33,659 nt of DNA. Origin: Chthonomonadales bacterium. Lineage in GTDB: Bacteria > Armatimonadota > Chthonomonadetes > Chthonomonadales > CAJBBX01. The position numbers were made by a program, and so were the translations under genes. Shown one piece after another: positions 23,699-32,599 of this stretch (positions are counted from its first letter, which is position 1; each line of letters opens with the position of its first letter). Under the pieces are notes generated by a model. It was given only the letters and a program-made list of their open reading frames with translations, had not been told where the DNA came from and did no database searches. The stretch covers positions 1 to 33,659 of the forward strand of contig JAAYVH010000293.1 in NCBI GenBank assembly GCA_012517255.1. The letters run 5' to 3'.

Positions 23699-25540
23699 TC
23701 AGTCTGCGGCTCCCGGGGCGCCTGACGGCTCGGCGGCTTTCACACCCAGGTACTCACCGATGATGGCTCGAGCTATGGGTGCAGCCGTCGCGCCGCCATG
23801 CCCGCCTTCCTCCACGAACACGCAGACGGCGATGCGCGGGTTCTCCACCGGCGCAAAGGCCACGAACCACGCATCGTCCACATACTCGCCGCGTCGCCTA
23901 CGTTGTGCCGTGCCGGTCTTGCCCGCGACCCTGATCCCGGGCAGAGAGCAGTGGGAGGCTGTGCCGCCCGGGTTCATGACCGCCTCCATGCCACGGATCA
24001 CGGCTGGCAGCGTTGAGGGCCGCAGTTTCAGGCGCCGCGCAATCCGGGGAGGGACCGGCGCGACATGCTCGCTGCCGTCGGGCTCGTGCTCGATGACGGA
24101 ACCAACGATCTGCGGCACGAGCACAGTCCCCCCGTTGGCGATGGCCGACACGGCTGTGCACACCTGCAGCGGAGTGCATCCGAGCATGGCCTGCCCAATC
24201 GCGTAGTCCACGGTGTCACCGCCGACCCACGGGCCCAGTTTGCGCCGCTGCTTCCATTCGGGGTCTGGGACTATGCCGGCTGCCTCGGCGGCCGGGAGAT
24301 CGATTCCGGTGGGCTGTCCGAATCCGAACATCCGCGCGTAGGCCGCCATGGTGTCTGGGCCCAGACGCTGGCCCAGACGGTAGAAGAACACATCACACGA
24401 CTTGGCGATGGCCTCAATCAGGTTCACCGAGCCATGCCCCGACCGCTTGTGGCATCGTTTGGGCCACCTGCCAAGGTGGATCACCCCGCTGCAATAGGCG
24501 CTGTCGTAGATGCCGGTCTTTCCGGTCTCCAATCCGGCCACTGACGTGAACACCTTGAACACCGACCCCGGTGCGCTCGCGCTTGATACCGCCCGATTGA
24601 TGAGCGGCCTCAGCGGGTTGTCGCGAAGCTTGCGCCAATCGGCCGCCGCAATGCCGCCCTCAAAGAGAGCGGGATCGTAGGATGGCACACTCACGAGGGC
24701 GAGCACGGCGCCCGTCTGTGGATCCATGGCTACGACCGCTCCGGGATGACCGCGCCGAGCCTGCGCCATCAGTTGGTCGTACGCGAGACGCTGCAGCCGC
24801 CCGACGATGTTCAGACGGAGCGTTGCGCCTGATACCGGATCCGTCGTCGCAAGCTCACCGGTGACCCTGCCAAGGGCATCAACCTCCACAGTGGTGCCGC
24901 CATCGCGCCCTCGCAGCTTGGCATCGAAGGGCCCGCCTTCGACGCCCGTCTTGCCACAGACGTCGCCGCGCTTGTATCCCGCGTCCGCCCGACGTTCGAG
25001 GTCCTCCTTCGAGCACTGGCCGACATAGCCGAGAACATGCCCATAGGCCGGTCCTGCAGTATACGTTCGAACGGGCTCGGGCCCGATCATCACTCCAGGA
25101 AGCGTATGGAGCCTCTCCTCGATGCGTGTGGCGACCTCGAGCCCCACATCCCATGACAGCCGGACCGGCTGTATCGAATCGATCTTGTTCTCGCGAAACG
25201 TTGCTTCCAGTTCGCTGCGCGGCCGTCCGACGAGCTTGGCCAGACGCGGAAGCAGCGTCTCGTCTTCCTCGACGGCTTCGGGCAATACGCTCAGCACGAT
25301 GCGCGATCGCACAGTGGCCAGCACATCGCCTTCCGCATCGAGAATCAGACCCCGAGGCGGCGGACGTCGGATGACGCGAGTTCGATTCTGCTCGGAGGCG
25401 AGGTACAGCTCGTCGCCGCGCATGATCTGCAGGTACCACAGCCGGGCGATGATCGCCAGACAGCCGGCCACCACAATGATCGAAGCCACTGCGAGCCTTC
25501 GCCTGTCCGGCGGAGGAGCCGGACGATCAACAAGCGACAA
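23699..25540 (-). CDS. mrdA: Penicillin-binding protein 2 (class B peptidoglycan transpeptidase)
   Basis: About 613 residues from TTG 25540, which has AGAGGA nine bases upstream and follows the PBP1A stop by two bases. A GTG at 25582 in frame is possible, but its GGAG is only one base away. A membrane anchor lies at about 17-36 (LAVASIIVVAGCLAIIARLW), then the class B dimerisation domain, then the transpeptidase with S326-x-x-K329 (SVFK), S381-C-D383, and K541-T-G. The segment YCSGVIH ... CHKRSGHGSVNL resembles the region that holds zinc in some PBP2 enzymes. PBP2 with RodA drives cell elongation; rodA is not in the window. Confidence 0.93.
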   Translation of the reverse strand: MSLVDRPAPPPDRRRLAVASIIVVAGCLAIIARLWYLQIMRGDELYLASEQNRTRVIRRPPPRGLILDAEGDVLATVRSRIVLSVLPEAVEEDETLLPRLAKLVGRPRSELEATFRENKIDSIQPVRLSWDVGLEVATRIEERLHTLPGVMIGPEPVRTYTAGPAYGHVLGYVGQCSKEDLERRADAGYKRGDVCGKTGVEGGPFDAKLRGRDGGTTVEVDALGRVTGELATTDPVSGATLRLNIVGRLQRLAYDQLMAQARRGHPGAVVAMDPQTGAVLALVSVPSYDPALFEGGIAAADWRKLRDNPLRPLINRAVSSASAPGSVFKVFTSVAGLETGKTGIYDSAYCSGVIHLGRWPKRCHKRSGHGSVNLIEAIAKSCDVFFYRLGQRLGPDTMAAYARMFGFGQPTGIDLPAAEAAGIVPDPEWKQRRKLGPWVGGDTVDYAIGQAMLGCTPLQVCTAVSAIANGGTVLVPQIVGSVIEHEPDGSEHVAPVPPRIARRLKLRPSTLPAVIRGMEAVMNPGGTASHCSLPGIRVAGKTGTAQRRRRGEYVDDAWFVAFAPVENPRIAVCVFVEEGGHGGATAAPIARAIIGEYLGVKAAEPSGAPGAAD

Positions 25541-25542
25541 CG

Positions 25543-27885
25543 TCAGCGATCCTCTCCCGGAGGCGGTCGGTGTCGGCGACACTCTCCGGGAACGTCACGG
25601 CGGGGCATGCTTCGCTCGATGGTGACCGGACAGTAATCAGTTGCCTTTCGCATCGTTTCGGCGCAGATTCGCACGCGCACTTGCTCGTCCCTCGGATTGA
25701 CCCGCGGCGGAGGCTGCGCACGTTCCGGCGGCGTGGCCGGCGGCGGAGGCGCAGGTCTCTCATTCACCGGTTCCAGAGGCGGCGGCTCATCAATACGCTC
25801 GTCACCCTGGATAGGAGGCGCAACCTCGGCGCCCGTTCCCGTCTCCGGCGCAGGTTCGCCCTGCACACCCGGCTCCTTGGCAAGCGGCTCGGTCTCCTCC
25901 AGAGCTTTGTCCTTCTTCGGAGGCGGCGTTTCCGTTGCGGCACGCTCGGCCTGCTCGCGTTCGGCCTCGCGCTGGAGCGGCACAGCCTTGCCCATGAACG
26001 CCGCCCAGATAGGCACGCACAAGCGTCCGCCCGTCATCCCTGGCATCTCACGGTAGCGAACGCGGCCGTTGGGAAGTCGTTCTTCTCGGGCGACCCAGAT
26101 TGCCGTGGTCAGCTCGGGCGTGTAGCCAACGAACCATGCATCGCGGTTGTCGCTGGTCGTGCCCGTCTTGCCATGGGCGTCGGGAACCGACGCAGCTCCT
26201 GTCGCCGTTCCTCTGAGTACGACTTCGCGCAGAGCCTCGTCCATCTGCTGGAGCGTCCCCAGACGGATGCCCGTCTCCTCGGTCTGTGACCCGAACTCGT
26301 CGAGAAGGACTCCGTTGCGCTCAAGAACGCGAAAGACGGGGGTTGGCACTGCGCGCTTGCCCTGGTTCGCAAACACGGTATAGGCGGAGCATAGCTCGAT
26401 GGGCCGTACCGCAGACGCTCCGAGAGCCAGCGGCAAATAGGGAGCCAGATCCGTGGTGATTCCCATCTTCCTGGCGTAATCGATGATCGTCAGCACGCCC
26501 GTTTCGTAGGCGACCTTCACGGCGACGGAGTTCAGGGAACGACGAATGGCGTCTCTCACCGTGACACTAGCATGGCTGAACGAGCCCCCGTAGTTCTGCG
26601 GCAGCCACTTGTCCCTGCCTCGCCACGGGTAGTTGCCATCGTCCCGATAGCGGGAGTTGAGATCGCACTTCCCCGTGTCGATGGCAGCCGTGTAGACAAT
26701 CGGCTTGAACGCCGAGCCCGGCTGTCGCGCGCCCTGCGTCACGGTGTTGAACTGGTCGCGATCATAGTCCATGCCGCCCACCATCGCGCGTATGCGGCCC
26801 GTGCGATTCTCGATGCAGATCAGCCCGCATTGGGTGGCGTAGGAGGACCGACGAACTCCGGATCGCACTGCATCCTCGGCCAGCTTCTGCATGCGCGAGT
26901 CGAGCGTCGTGTACACGCGCAGGCCGCTGCGCGTCTTATCCGCGCCGTAGAGCTGCGTGAGATGCTTCACAACGTAGTCAACGAAGTGATGCGCTCCCAT
27001 CACACGGTTGCCGGTCACCACCACACGCTTCGGATCGAGGCGCTCCAGCACAGCATCGTCGTGCTCAGCGCGGCCGATCATCTTCAGCTCAAGCATTCGG
27101 TCGAGAACCACGTCCCGACGCTTCATCGCGGCGTCGCGGTGGTTGGAGTAGTAGACCGGACGCTGCGGGAGTCCTGCCAGAAAGGCGGCTTCACTCAGAG
27201 TGAGCTTGGCGGCGGACTTGCGGAAATAGGCCCGCGATGCCGCCTCCGCGCCATAGGCGCCATTGCCAAAGTAGATCGTGTTCAGGTACAGCTCGAGGAT
27301 CTCGTCCTTGTCGAACAGCTCTTCGATGCGTCGCGCGAGGATCGCCTCGGCCACCTTTCGGTCCAGGAGCTTCTGGCGGGTCAGCCCCAACGACGAGATG
27401 TTGCGCGCGAGCTGCTGAGTGATCGTACTGCCTCCTTCGCCCTTGAGGTTACCGCCCGTCAGGTTACGAAACAGAGCGCGACCGATCCCGATGTAGTCCA
27501 CCCCCCGGTGCTGCCTGAAGCGCGTGTCCTCGATGGCAACGATCGCGTCTCGCAGGTAGGGACTCATCTGCTCGAGTTTCACCGGCCGTCGGTTGGCGGC
27601 TGCCAAAGCTGCCATGAGCAGAGGCTTGCCATCCGGCCCCGTGTCCGAGTAGTAGATCTGCGTGCTCTCCTCTGGGCTGAAGTTAGCAATGTCCGAGATG
27701 GAGGGCAGGTCTCTGGAGGTATCTACGAATAGTATCAAAAGCAACACAACGCCAGCGGCAATCGCCACCAGGATCAGCAACAGGAGAAATGCCAGCATCG
27801 TCTTGATCCGGTGGCTCCGCGAGACGCGGCGCGCGGGCCGGCTGGGTCGCCGTGATGGCGCTCGATCGAATCTGCTTCGTGCCAT
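25543..27885 (-). CDS. mrcA: Penicillin-binding protein 1A (bifunctional transglycosylase/transpeptidase)
   Basis: A 780-residue class A PBP. The start is ATG 27885, placed six bases after a strong -10 box; the frame extends to TTG 27921, but that is the -35 hexamer. One membrane helix lies at 30-53. The GT51 domain has the catalytic glutamate E119 (EDTRFRQHRGVD) and GEGGSTITQQLARN. The transpeptidase has S391-A-F-K394, S450-L-N452 and K573-T-G. The C-terminus is a Pro/Glu/Lys-rich tail of about 100 residues ending with a four-cysteine segment (CAETMRKATDYCP, GECRR), a common PBP1A ending. It polymerises and crosslinks glycan in the periplasm and is first in the operon with PBP2. Confidence 0.95.
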   Translation of the reverse strand: MARSRFDRAPSRRPSRPARRVSRSHRIKTMLAFLLLLILVAIAAGVVLLLILFVDTSRDLPSISDIANFSPEESTQIYYSDTGPDGKPLLMAALAAANRRPVKLEQMSPYLRDAIVAIEDTRFRQHRGVDYIGIGRALFRNLTGGNLKGEGGSTITQQLARNISSLGLTRQKLLDRKVAEAILARRIEELFDKDEILELYLNTIYFGNGAYGAEAASRAYFRKSAAKLTLSEAAFLAGLPQRPVYYSNHRDAAMKRRDVVLDRMLELKMIGRAEHDDAVLERLDPKRVVVTGNRVMGAHHFVDYVVKHLTQLYGADKTRSGLRVYTTLDSRMQKLAEDAVRSGVRRSSYATQCGLICIENRTGRIRAMVGGMDYDRDQFNTVTQGARQPGSAFKPIVYTAAIDTGKCDLNSRYRDDGNYPWRGRDKWLPQNYGGSFSHASVTVRDAIRRSLNSVAVKVAYETGVLTIIDYARKMGITTDLAPYLPLALGASAVRPIELCSAYTVFANQGKRAVPTPVFRVLERNGVLLDEFGSQTEETGIRLGTLQQMDEALREVVLRGTATGAASVPDAHGKTGTTSDNRDAWFVGYTPELTTAIWVAREERLPNGRVRYREMPGMTGGRLCVPIWAAFMGKAVPLQREAEREQAERAATETPPPKKDKALEETEPLAKEPGVQGEPAPETGTGAEVAPPIQGDERIDEPPPLEPVNERPAPPPPATPPERAQPPPRVNPRDEQVRVRICAETMRKATDYCPVTIERSMPRRDVPGECRRHRPPPGEDR

Positions 27886-27891
27886 GACTGG

Positions 27892-27921
27892 ATTGTATGC
27901 CGGAGGTGGCGGCGAAGTCAA
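27892..27921 (-). promoter_or_regulatory. Strong sigma70-type promoter for PBP1A-PBP2-beta-helix operon (leaderless)
   Basis: On the minus strand TTGACT (27921-27916), an 18-base spacer and TACAAT (27897-27892), then six bases (CCAGTC) and the ATG at 27885. Transcription should begin on or next to the A of the start codon, so there is no 5' UTR and no Shine-Dalgarno. Confidence 0.7.
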
Positions 27922-28022
27922 CTCGCAGAAGCGTTACGCCTGCGCGCCCTCCGCTGACGGAGGAACGGCTGATATTGCCGCCGAAAGACGACGATACTCC
28001 ATGCGGAACGAGGAGGATGATC

Positions 28023-30359
28023 ATGAAACCGATGTTGCTTATGTGTCTGATTGCGGTCGTGTGCACTGCCGCAACGGCAACGCCTCGAGCAAACGAGAGC
28101 GTGGCAAAGCTGGCGCTGGCGGCGCGCGGCAAAGCCAGAGCGGTGATCCTGACGCAGCCCGGGGCAGCGGAGCCTGAGCTGCTGGCCAGTCGGGAGCTGC
28201 GCGACCACTTGCAGGCCGTCACGGGAGCCCAGTTCGAGATCAGAGACGGCGGCAGCGTCTACGCTGGACCCGCTGTGATCATCGGCCCCGGCCCCGCCGC
28301 TTCGCGGTATTTCCCTGATCTGGATCTGTCGAGCTTCGGCGACGAGGAGCTAGTCATCCGGACAAGCGGCGACAAGCTGCTTCTTGCGGGCGGGCGCCCG
28401 CGTGGGACGCTCTATGCGGTATTCCGGTTCCTTCAGGATCAGTTGGGCATACGCTGGTGGACACCGTGGGCAACGAGAGTGCCCAAGAAGGCAACACTGA
28501 CCGTCGGCCCATTGAACGTCCGGCAGAAGCCGGCGTTCGAATCGCGCGACCCGTTCTGGTTTCCTGCTTTCGACGGTCTGTGGGCGATCCGCAACGGCTC
28601 GAATAGCCAGCACGCGAGGATCACTCCCGAGATGGGCGGCAAGATCGTCTACAAGGGGTTTGTTCACACGTTCTTCCCGCTCGTGCCGCCTGAGCAGCAC
28701 TTCGCGAAGCATCCGGAGTGGTACAGCCTTATCAACGGCCAGCGTCAGTATCAGGGGGCCCAACTGTGCACCACCAATCCGGAGCTCCGCGACTACCTCG
28801 TGGAACGAGTACGGGCTTGGCTCAAGGAAACGCCCGAAGCACGCATCGTCTCGATATCGCAGAACGACTGGATAGGTCCGTGCCAGTGCCCAAACTGCAA
28901 GGAGATTGACGATCGGGAAGGCAGCCACGCCGGCACGATGGTTGCGCTGCTGAACTACATTGCCGGCAAGCTGGGCCCGGAGTTCCCCAATGTCGCGTTC
29001 GACACGCTCGCTTACCAGTACACGCGCACGGCGCCCAAGAGCATTCGGCCGCTGCCGAACGTGATCATCCGGCTGTGCTCCATAGAGTGCAACTTCGCCG
29101 CGCCATTGACTGATCCGAGCAACGCGTCGTTCGCTCGCGATATCGTGGACTGGAATAGGCTTTGCGATCGGCTCTACGTCTGGGACTATACGACCAACTT
29201 CTCCCACTACGTGATGCCTCATCCCAACTATTTCTCGCTCGGGCCGAATGTGCGGTTCTTCCATCAGCATGGGGTCAAGGGGCTCTTTGAGCAAGGAGCG
29301 TACCAATCTTATGGGTCTGAGATGTCAGAGCTTCGCGCGTGGGTACTGGCCCAACTTCTCTGGAACCCGTACCAAGACGACCGCAAGCTCATAGACGAGT
29401 TCTTGACCGGCTACTATGGACGCGGAGCGGCAACCCATATTCGCGCCTACCTGCGGCTCATGGCGCAGGCTGCCAAAGGCTACTACATGGGCTGCTTTGC
29501 CTCCTCAGCCGGCCCCTACCTGAGCTATGACGTGCTGGTTCGCGCTGAACGGCTCATGGAACAGGCAGAACGCGCGGCAGGCGACGATCCCGATCTTCGA
29601 TGGCGTGTGCGCCAAGCGCGGCTGCCCCTCTGGTACGCCTGGCTGGTTCGCTGGCCGGTGCTTCGTCGCGAAGCTCTCGTGAAGGGCGGCGATTGGCCTG
29701 TGCCGGCATCGCGCAAGGCTCTCGCAGAGCAATGGCTCGCCGTCGCGACTGGTCCTGGCCCGGCGGGATGGTCACGCATGACTCACGTGAACGAGGGAGG
29801 CGTTACGCCGGAGCAGTTCGTCGCTCGGTTCGCGCAAGATCCCCCGGATCCCGATGTGAAGGCGCTGCCGAAGCGACGCACCCAGGCGTCGGCGCCAGCC
29901 GGATTGCCTGTTACCGGCGCGGTTGACATTCAGGACTCCCTGGTGCAACTCATCAACGAGTGGGTCTGGGCGGAGTTCCGCGGAGATCCGACCGCGAGCG
30001 ACGAAATCGCAGTGTTCATGCCTGCCAACCACCACGAATGGGCGTTTCAGGTGCACAGCGCGAGGATGCCGGCAAAGGCTAGGAAAGGGCGCTGGCAGGT
30101 GTACGCACTCGTTCGTGTGGACCGAAAGAACGCCAACGCAGGAGGCGTTGCTTTCACCGCAGGCATCTGGGACGGTGGCCGGTCCGCTGATATGGGCTCT
30201 ATCACAGTGTCGGTCGCCGACGTCAACACGACGTACAAGCCCTTCCTCATCGGCACATGGGAGGCCGGCGAGGGTCGCTACATCTGGCTGGCCCCCTCCG
30301 CCAACCCATCGCTGGACGGCATATGGGTTGACCGACTCTGGCTGGTTCCCGCCCCATGA
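28023..30359 (+). CDS. Secreted DUF4838-domain protein (glycoside-hydrolase-like)
   Basis: A 778-residue protein from ATG 28023, with AGGAGG six bases upstream; the open frame back to 27897 has no ribosome site. Residues 1-22 are a signal peptide (MKPMLLMCLIAVVCTAATAT). Residues about 35-155 form an alpha-glucuronidase-like N-terminal domain (ASRELRDHLQAVTGAQFEIR, AGGRPRGTLYAVFRFLQDQL, GIRWWTPW). DUF4838 follows: HTFFPLVPPEQHFAKHPEWY, the characteristic ISQNDWIGPCQCPNCKEID, and FHQHGVKGLFEQGAYQSYGS. The C-terminal region looks like a beta-sandwich (FMPANHHEWAFQVHSARMPA onwards). DUF4838 proteins are presumed to act on uronic-acid or amino-sugar polymers, but activity is unproven. The gene diverges from PBP1A. 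Confidence 0.88.
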   Translation: MKPMLLMCLIAVVCTAATATPRANESVAKLALAARGKARAVILTQPGAAEPELLASRELRDHLQAVTGAQFEIRDGGSVYAGPAVIIGPGPAASRYFPDLDLSSFGDEELVIRTSGDKLLLAGGRPRGTLYAVFRFLQDQLGIRWWTPWATRVPKKATLTVGPLNVRQKPAFESRDPFWFPAFDGLWAIRNGSNSQHARITPEMGGKIVYKGFVHTFFPLVPPEQHFAKHPEWYSLINGQRQYQGAQLCTTNPELRDYLVERVRAWLKETPEARIVSISQNDWIGPCQCPNCKEIDDREGSHAGTMVALLNYIAGKLGPEFPNVAFDTLAYQYTRTAPKSIRPLPNVIIRLCSIECNFAAPLTDPSNASFARDIVDWNRLCDRLYVWDYTTNFSHYVMPHPNYFSLGPNVRFFHQHGVKGLFEQGAYQSYGSEMSELRAWVLAQLLWNPYQDDRKLIDEFLTGYYGRGAATHIRAYLRLMAQAAKGYYMGCFASSAGPYLSYDVLVRAERLMEQAERAAGDDPDLRWRVRQARLPLWYAWLVRWPVLRREALVKGGDWPVPASRKALAEQWLAVATGPGPAGWSRMTHVNEGGVTPEQFVARFAQDPPDPDVKALPKRRTQASAPAGLPVTGAVDIQDSLVQLINEWVWAEFRGDPTASDEIAVFMPANHHEWAFQVHSARMPAKARKGRWQVYALVRVDRKNANAGGVAFTAGIWDGGRSADMGSITVSVADVNTTYKPFLIGTWEAGEGRYIWLAPSANPSLDGIWVDRLWLVPAP

Positions 30360-30448
30360 TCGCGGCCAAAGACGCAATCTGGTAGCGCGCAAGACGCCGC
30401 CGCGCTCCGATCGGCAGCTGAACATGGCGCGACATATGGGGGCGTCGC

Positions 30449-32599
30449 ATGAGCGGGTTGGATAAGCTCTTCAGTCGGCGCTCCCGTCGGCTCATAAGTG
30501 CGCTGACCGGCGCGGCGGTGCTCGGCGCGCCGGGGTTCGCCGTGGCCCAGGGATGGGGCACGTCTCGTCCGTCGTCGAGCCGCGCTCGGTCGGTTGTGCT
30601 ACTCGCCGTTCCTGGCCTGCGTCCGTCGGACCTGGCCCGGCCCGAACTCGGAATCGCGGACCGGATCGCGGCCGCAGGAGCCATCGGATGGATGAACTGT
30701 CGCTCCGGCGCGTCTGGATCGAAAGACGCCGATCCTGTGGCTTCGGGCTTTCTCTCTCTGGGAGCCGGGACCAGAGCGATGAGCCCCGGCGCGACGACCC
30801 TGCCGGACATAGGCACGCACGGACCTGCAACGATCCCCGACTTCCGAGGTCTCCAGCTCGCCAACGACGCTCTGCCCCATCGGGTGCATCTCGGCTCGCT
30901 CGGCGATGTATGCCGGATGGCGGGTCTGTCGCTTCACGTGGTCGGCGATGAGGGCGGCGGCTCGCCAGCGCTGGGGGGTGCGCTTCTCGCCTCCGACTCC
31001 GCCGGAACGGTGGATCGGCTAGACGCCGCCCTGATCCGAGACGAGACGGCGCCCTATGGTAGGCGCGCGGATCTATCGGCCTATGCGACGCCTGATGAAC
31101 AGTCCCTGACCGTCTGGGTGTTTGGCGATCTCCTCCGCGCGGAGAGCTACGCGCCGCTCTGCACTCCGGAGATGGCCAGATACCATCGCGAAACGGCGCT
31201 CCGGCGTCTTGCCGCCCTCCTTCGCGAACGATGGTTTCCCGTGGCCCAGCAGGCAGCCATGCGGGGCGGCCAAGCCTGGCTGTTGTCGCCCGCGACTTCC
31301 ATGGCTGCAGATCCGCTCGATCGCCTGACCCCCGTGGCGCTCATCGGTCCGGAAGTCCGCCCGGGTTGGATCACCTCGCCAACAACCCGGCGGCCGGGGG
31401 TGATCTCGATCGCCGACATCGTGCCCACCATCGCGCGACACCTTGACGTCCAGCCGCCGTCGGAGGTTGTGGGCAGACCAGCGCGCAGCTCCCGAGCTGG
31501 CGCACCCAAGGCGACGGATTGGCTCGCACTGCATAGTCGCCTGCTTGCCACGTCAACGATCCAGCGGCGGCTCGGGCCGCTGCCGATCGTGCGCCTGGCC
31601 GTCCTGCTGATCATCGGCCTGCAGACACTCCTCGCCTACCGATCCGCTCGATTCGGACACGCGCTGCAGTCACGCATCGCCGGACCCCCTGGCGTCGCCA
31701 TCGCAGCCGCGGCGATGCTGCAGGCCTGGTCTGGCGCGCTCCCGCGCATGGACGTTGCTGCAGGAGCTGTTCTGCTGGCAGGAACAGTCCTTGTTGCAGC
31801 GGGCGTAGGCTCTGTGACCCCTCATCTGGTCCGGGCCCTTATCATGGCCGCATGCGCCGCCACAATCGGCGCATGCCTGCTTGGCGTGCTCGGCTTCTCC
31901 GCGATCGTCACCGATGGCTGGCTGAGCTACAGCGTCATGGAGGCCGCCCGCTGGTATGGCATCGGCAATGAGATGGCCGGAGCCTTGCTGGCTGCGTCGG
32001 TCGCCCTGGCTGCTCAGTCCCTGCGCGCCGGGCGCTCGTGGACCTGTGTCGCAGCGTTCATCGGCCTAGGTTTGGCGCTGGCATGGCCATCGGGAGGCGC
32101 AAATCTAGGGGCCGCTGTCGCGGCGGCTACGGGCGCTGCATTCGCGGCATCCGCTGGCCTTCCGCGCTCAAGACGCATGCCCATTCTGCTCACGGTCTCG
32201 GCTGTCCTCGTGCTGTCCATTGTCGGGCTGGCGGTCCTCATGGACACGGGAGCCGCGGCGTCGCATATCGGACCCGCTCTGGGAAACGTCCGTTCTGTTG
32301 GCGACATTGCCTCGAGGAAAATCGCCCTGAACGCTCGTCTGCTTCTCATGAGCCCATGGTCGCCCTGCTTACTCGTGGGAGCGGCAATGACGGGCTTTGC
32401 GTTGAGGCAGGGCGCTCAGGGCGCCCTGCGCGCAGGCTTGACGATGCTGATGGTGGTTGCGGCGGCGCTACTGATTGCCAACGACTCCGGCGTTGTCGCT
32501 GCCGGCATGGCCTTCAGCGTCGGTCTGCCGGCGCTGATGGGAGCCTTCCCATACGAACCGACTCAGGCGAAGCGAGTTGCCGACGACGCAGACCGATGA
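30449..32599 (+). CDS. Alkaline-phosphatase-like domain fused to a multispanning membrane domain
   Basis: A 716-residue protein. A signal or anchor segment (about 15-34) precedes an extracytoplasmic domain resembling alkaline-phosphatase/phosphodiesterase-fold proteins: [14 protein letters not shown] at the start, [13 protein letters not shown], and [20 protein letters not shown] late, where such enzymes bind metal. The exact metal ligands are poorly preserved. From about residue 385 come some ten hydrophobic helices with [11 protein letters not shown] (501-511), [11 protein letters not shown] and [13 protein letters not shown] (N678-D679-S680-G681). I recognise the YGIGNE and NDSG motifs from unnamed envelope proteins of several phyla; function is unknown. 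The last 132 bases overlap a convergent P-type ATPase gene. Confidence 0.75.
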   Translation: MSGLDKLFSRRSRRLISALTGAAVLGAPGFAVAQGWGTSRPSSSRARSVVLLAVPGLRPSDLARPELGIADRIAAAGAIGWMNCRSGASGSKDADPVASGFLSLGAGTRAMSPGATTLPDIGTHGPATIPDFRGLQLANDALPHRVHLGSLGDVCRMAGLSLHVVGDEGGGSPALGGALLASDSAGTVDRLDAALIRDETAPYGRRADLSAYATPDEQSLTVWVFGDLLRAESYAPLCTPEMARYHRETALRRLAALLRERWFPVAQQAAMRGGQAWLLSPATSMAADPLDRLTPVALIGPEVRPGWITSPTTRRPGVISIADIVPTIARHLDVQPPSEVVGRPARSSRAGAPKATDWLALHSRLLATSTIQRRLGPLPIVRLAVLLIIGLQTLLAYRSARFGHALQSRIAGPPGVAIAAAAMLQAWSGALPRMDVAAGAVLLAGTVLVAAGVGSVTPHLVRALIMAACAATIGACLLGVLGFSAIVTDGWLSYSVMEAARWYGIGNEMAGALLAASVALAAQSLRAGRSWTCVAAFIGLGLALAWPSGGANLGAAVAAATGAAFAASAGLPRSRRMPILLTVSAVLVLSIVGLAVLMDTGAAASHIGPALGNVRSVGDIASRKIALNARLLLMSPWSPCLLVGAAMTGFALRQGAQGALRAGLTMLMVVAAALLIANDSGVVAAGMAFSVGLPALMGAFPYEPTQAKRVADDADR

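Noticed and set aside
25580-25582. GTG start for PBP2
   Set aside because: Its upstream GGAG is one base away, too close to work; TTG 25540 has well-spaced AGAGGA and directly follows the PBP1A stop.
26572-27732. 386-codon open frame on the plus strand
   Set aside because: It lies wholly antisense to the PBP1A gene, has no recognisable domain or ribosome site, and is explained by GC-rich codon use on the opposite strand.
28350-29306. 318-codon open frame on the minus strand
   Set aside because: Antisense to the DUF4838 gene, low-quality composition, no start signals.
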